Source: Alphaproteobacteria bacterium UBA7691
GTDB taxonomy: Bacteria; Pseudomonadota; Alphaproteobacteria; Ferrovibrionales; Ferrovibrionaceae
Length of the DNA: 13,358 nucleotides
Direction of reading: 5' to 3'
Assembly (NCBI GenBank): GCA_002482765.1
Contig: DLGP01000084.1
Location: 23,018 to 36,375 of the forward strand
The position numbers and the translations under genes are program-made. Within the stretch, counting starts at the first letter, position 1, and each line of letters begins with the position of its first letter. Under the pieces are notes generated by a model, which did no database searches, had not been told where the DNA came from, and saw only the letters and a program-made list of their open reading frames with translations. Shown in pieces: positions 13,077 to 13,358 of this stretch.

Positions 13077-13358
13077 TCATATACCACGACGTTTCGCCTC
13101 GCGGGCCATGGCGCGCACAGTATCGCGCAGCGGCCCCGGGCGGGGAGTATCGGCCAGGCTGGTGAACCAGCTTTCCGGCGGGTTGCGGCCGGCCGAGCGA
13201 TTCCAGTCCAGGCCACGCAGCAGGCTTTCGGCCTGGCCCGGCAGCCGGGCCGGAATCTCCCAGCCATTCAACACCGCCCAGATGCCGCTCCAGCAGCGCG
13301 CCACCGACCAGGGATTATAACCGCCGCCGCCCAGCACCAATAGCCGGGGCGCCAGGCT
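13077..13358 (-). CDS. C-terminal part of an AcuC/class II histone-deacetylase-like enzyme (5' end outside the window)
   Basis: About 93 residues are visible and the frame is open to the window edge, so the N-terminal three quarters and the zinc ligands lie outside. The segment LLVLGGGGYNPWSVARCWSG contains the GGGGYN motif, whose Tyr is the transition-state-stabilising residue in the deacetylase superfamily (histone deacetylases, acetoin utilisation AcuC, acetylpolyamine amidohydrolases). The following LNGWEIPARLP and RNPPESWFTSLADTPRPGP are typical of the alphaproteobacterial AcuC-like group. Substrates are acetylated proteins or small molecules; they cannot be told from this end. The protein ends in AREAKRRGI. 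It precedes the DUF192 gene by seven bases. Confidence 0.93.
   Translation of the reverse strand, partial: SLAPRLLVLGGGGYNPWSVARCWSGIWAVLNGWEIPARLPGQAESLLRGLDWNRSAGRNPPESWFTSLADTPRPGPLRDTVRAMAREAKRRGI

Overview
The window reads as a chromosomal segment of a GC-rich alphaproteobacterium, probably from the Rhodospirillales or a nearby order. The best evidence is a NDUFS4-type (18 kDa, 'ETC complex I') accessory subunit, which among bacteria is an alphaproteobacterial protein. The RutG-like permease, the AcuC-type deacetylase followed by a DUF192 protein, and the uniformly GC-rich coding sequence agree with this. No transposase, phage gene, CRISPR array or rRNA was seen. The species assignment is inference.

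Layout from left to right. (1) 1-2115, plus strand: the 3' end of an unknown gene, an unrecognised 395-residue soluble protein, and a glutathione S-transferase ten bases after it. (2) 2122-3387, minus strand: a pentapeptide-repeat protein built from two copies of the same capping module. (3) 3388-3679: a divergent intergenic region ending in a terminator hairpin whose 5' arm can also pair upstream. This is a candidate transcription attenuator in front of a RutG-like pyrimidine/uracil permease (NCS2), gene at 3680-4957. (4) 5075-5627: a ParD/ParE toxin-antitoxin operon with a recognisable promoter and operator-like repeats. (5) 5640-6077, minus: an AHSA1/SRPBCC protein. (6) 6102-11422, plus: the most interesting block. 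It contains a Fur-box-like site, a TonB-dependent receptor, an ABC-exporter membrane domain with no ATPase domain, a second site sharing 12 identical bases with the first, a hairpin with a small ORF, and a 560-residue Asp-box beta-propeller without a signal peptide, closed by a strong terminator. (7) 11426-11951, minus: tRNA-Arg(TCT), the complex I accessory subunit and tRNA-Pro(TGG). (8) 11979-12556, minus: a HicA/HicB toxin-antitoxin pair with a 21-bp palindrome at its start. (9) 12599-13358, minus: a secreted DUF192 protein and the C-terminal end of an AcuC/class II histone-deacetylase-like enzyme.

Region 6 may work as an iron- or metal-responsive system. The receptor would import a ligand across the outer membrane. 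The ATPase-less six-helix protein would act in the inner membrane alone or with an ATPase encoded elsewhere. The cytoplasmic propeller, which carries a His/Cys-rich loop, would act downstream. The arrangement is visible in the sequence; the joint function is inference. The two toxin-antitoxin pairs look like independent small accessory insertions among housekeeping genes.
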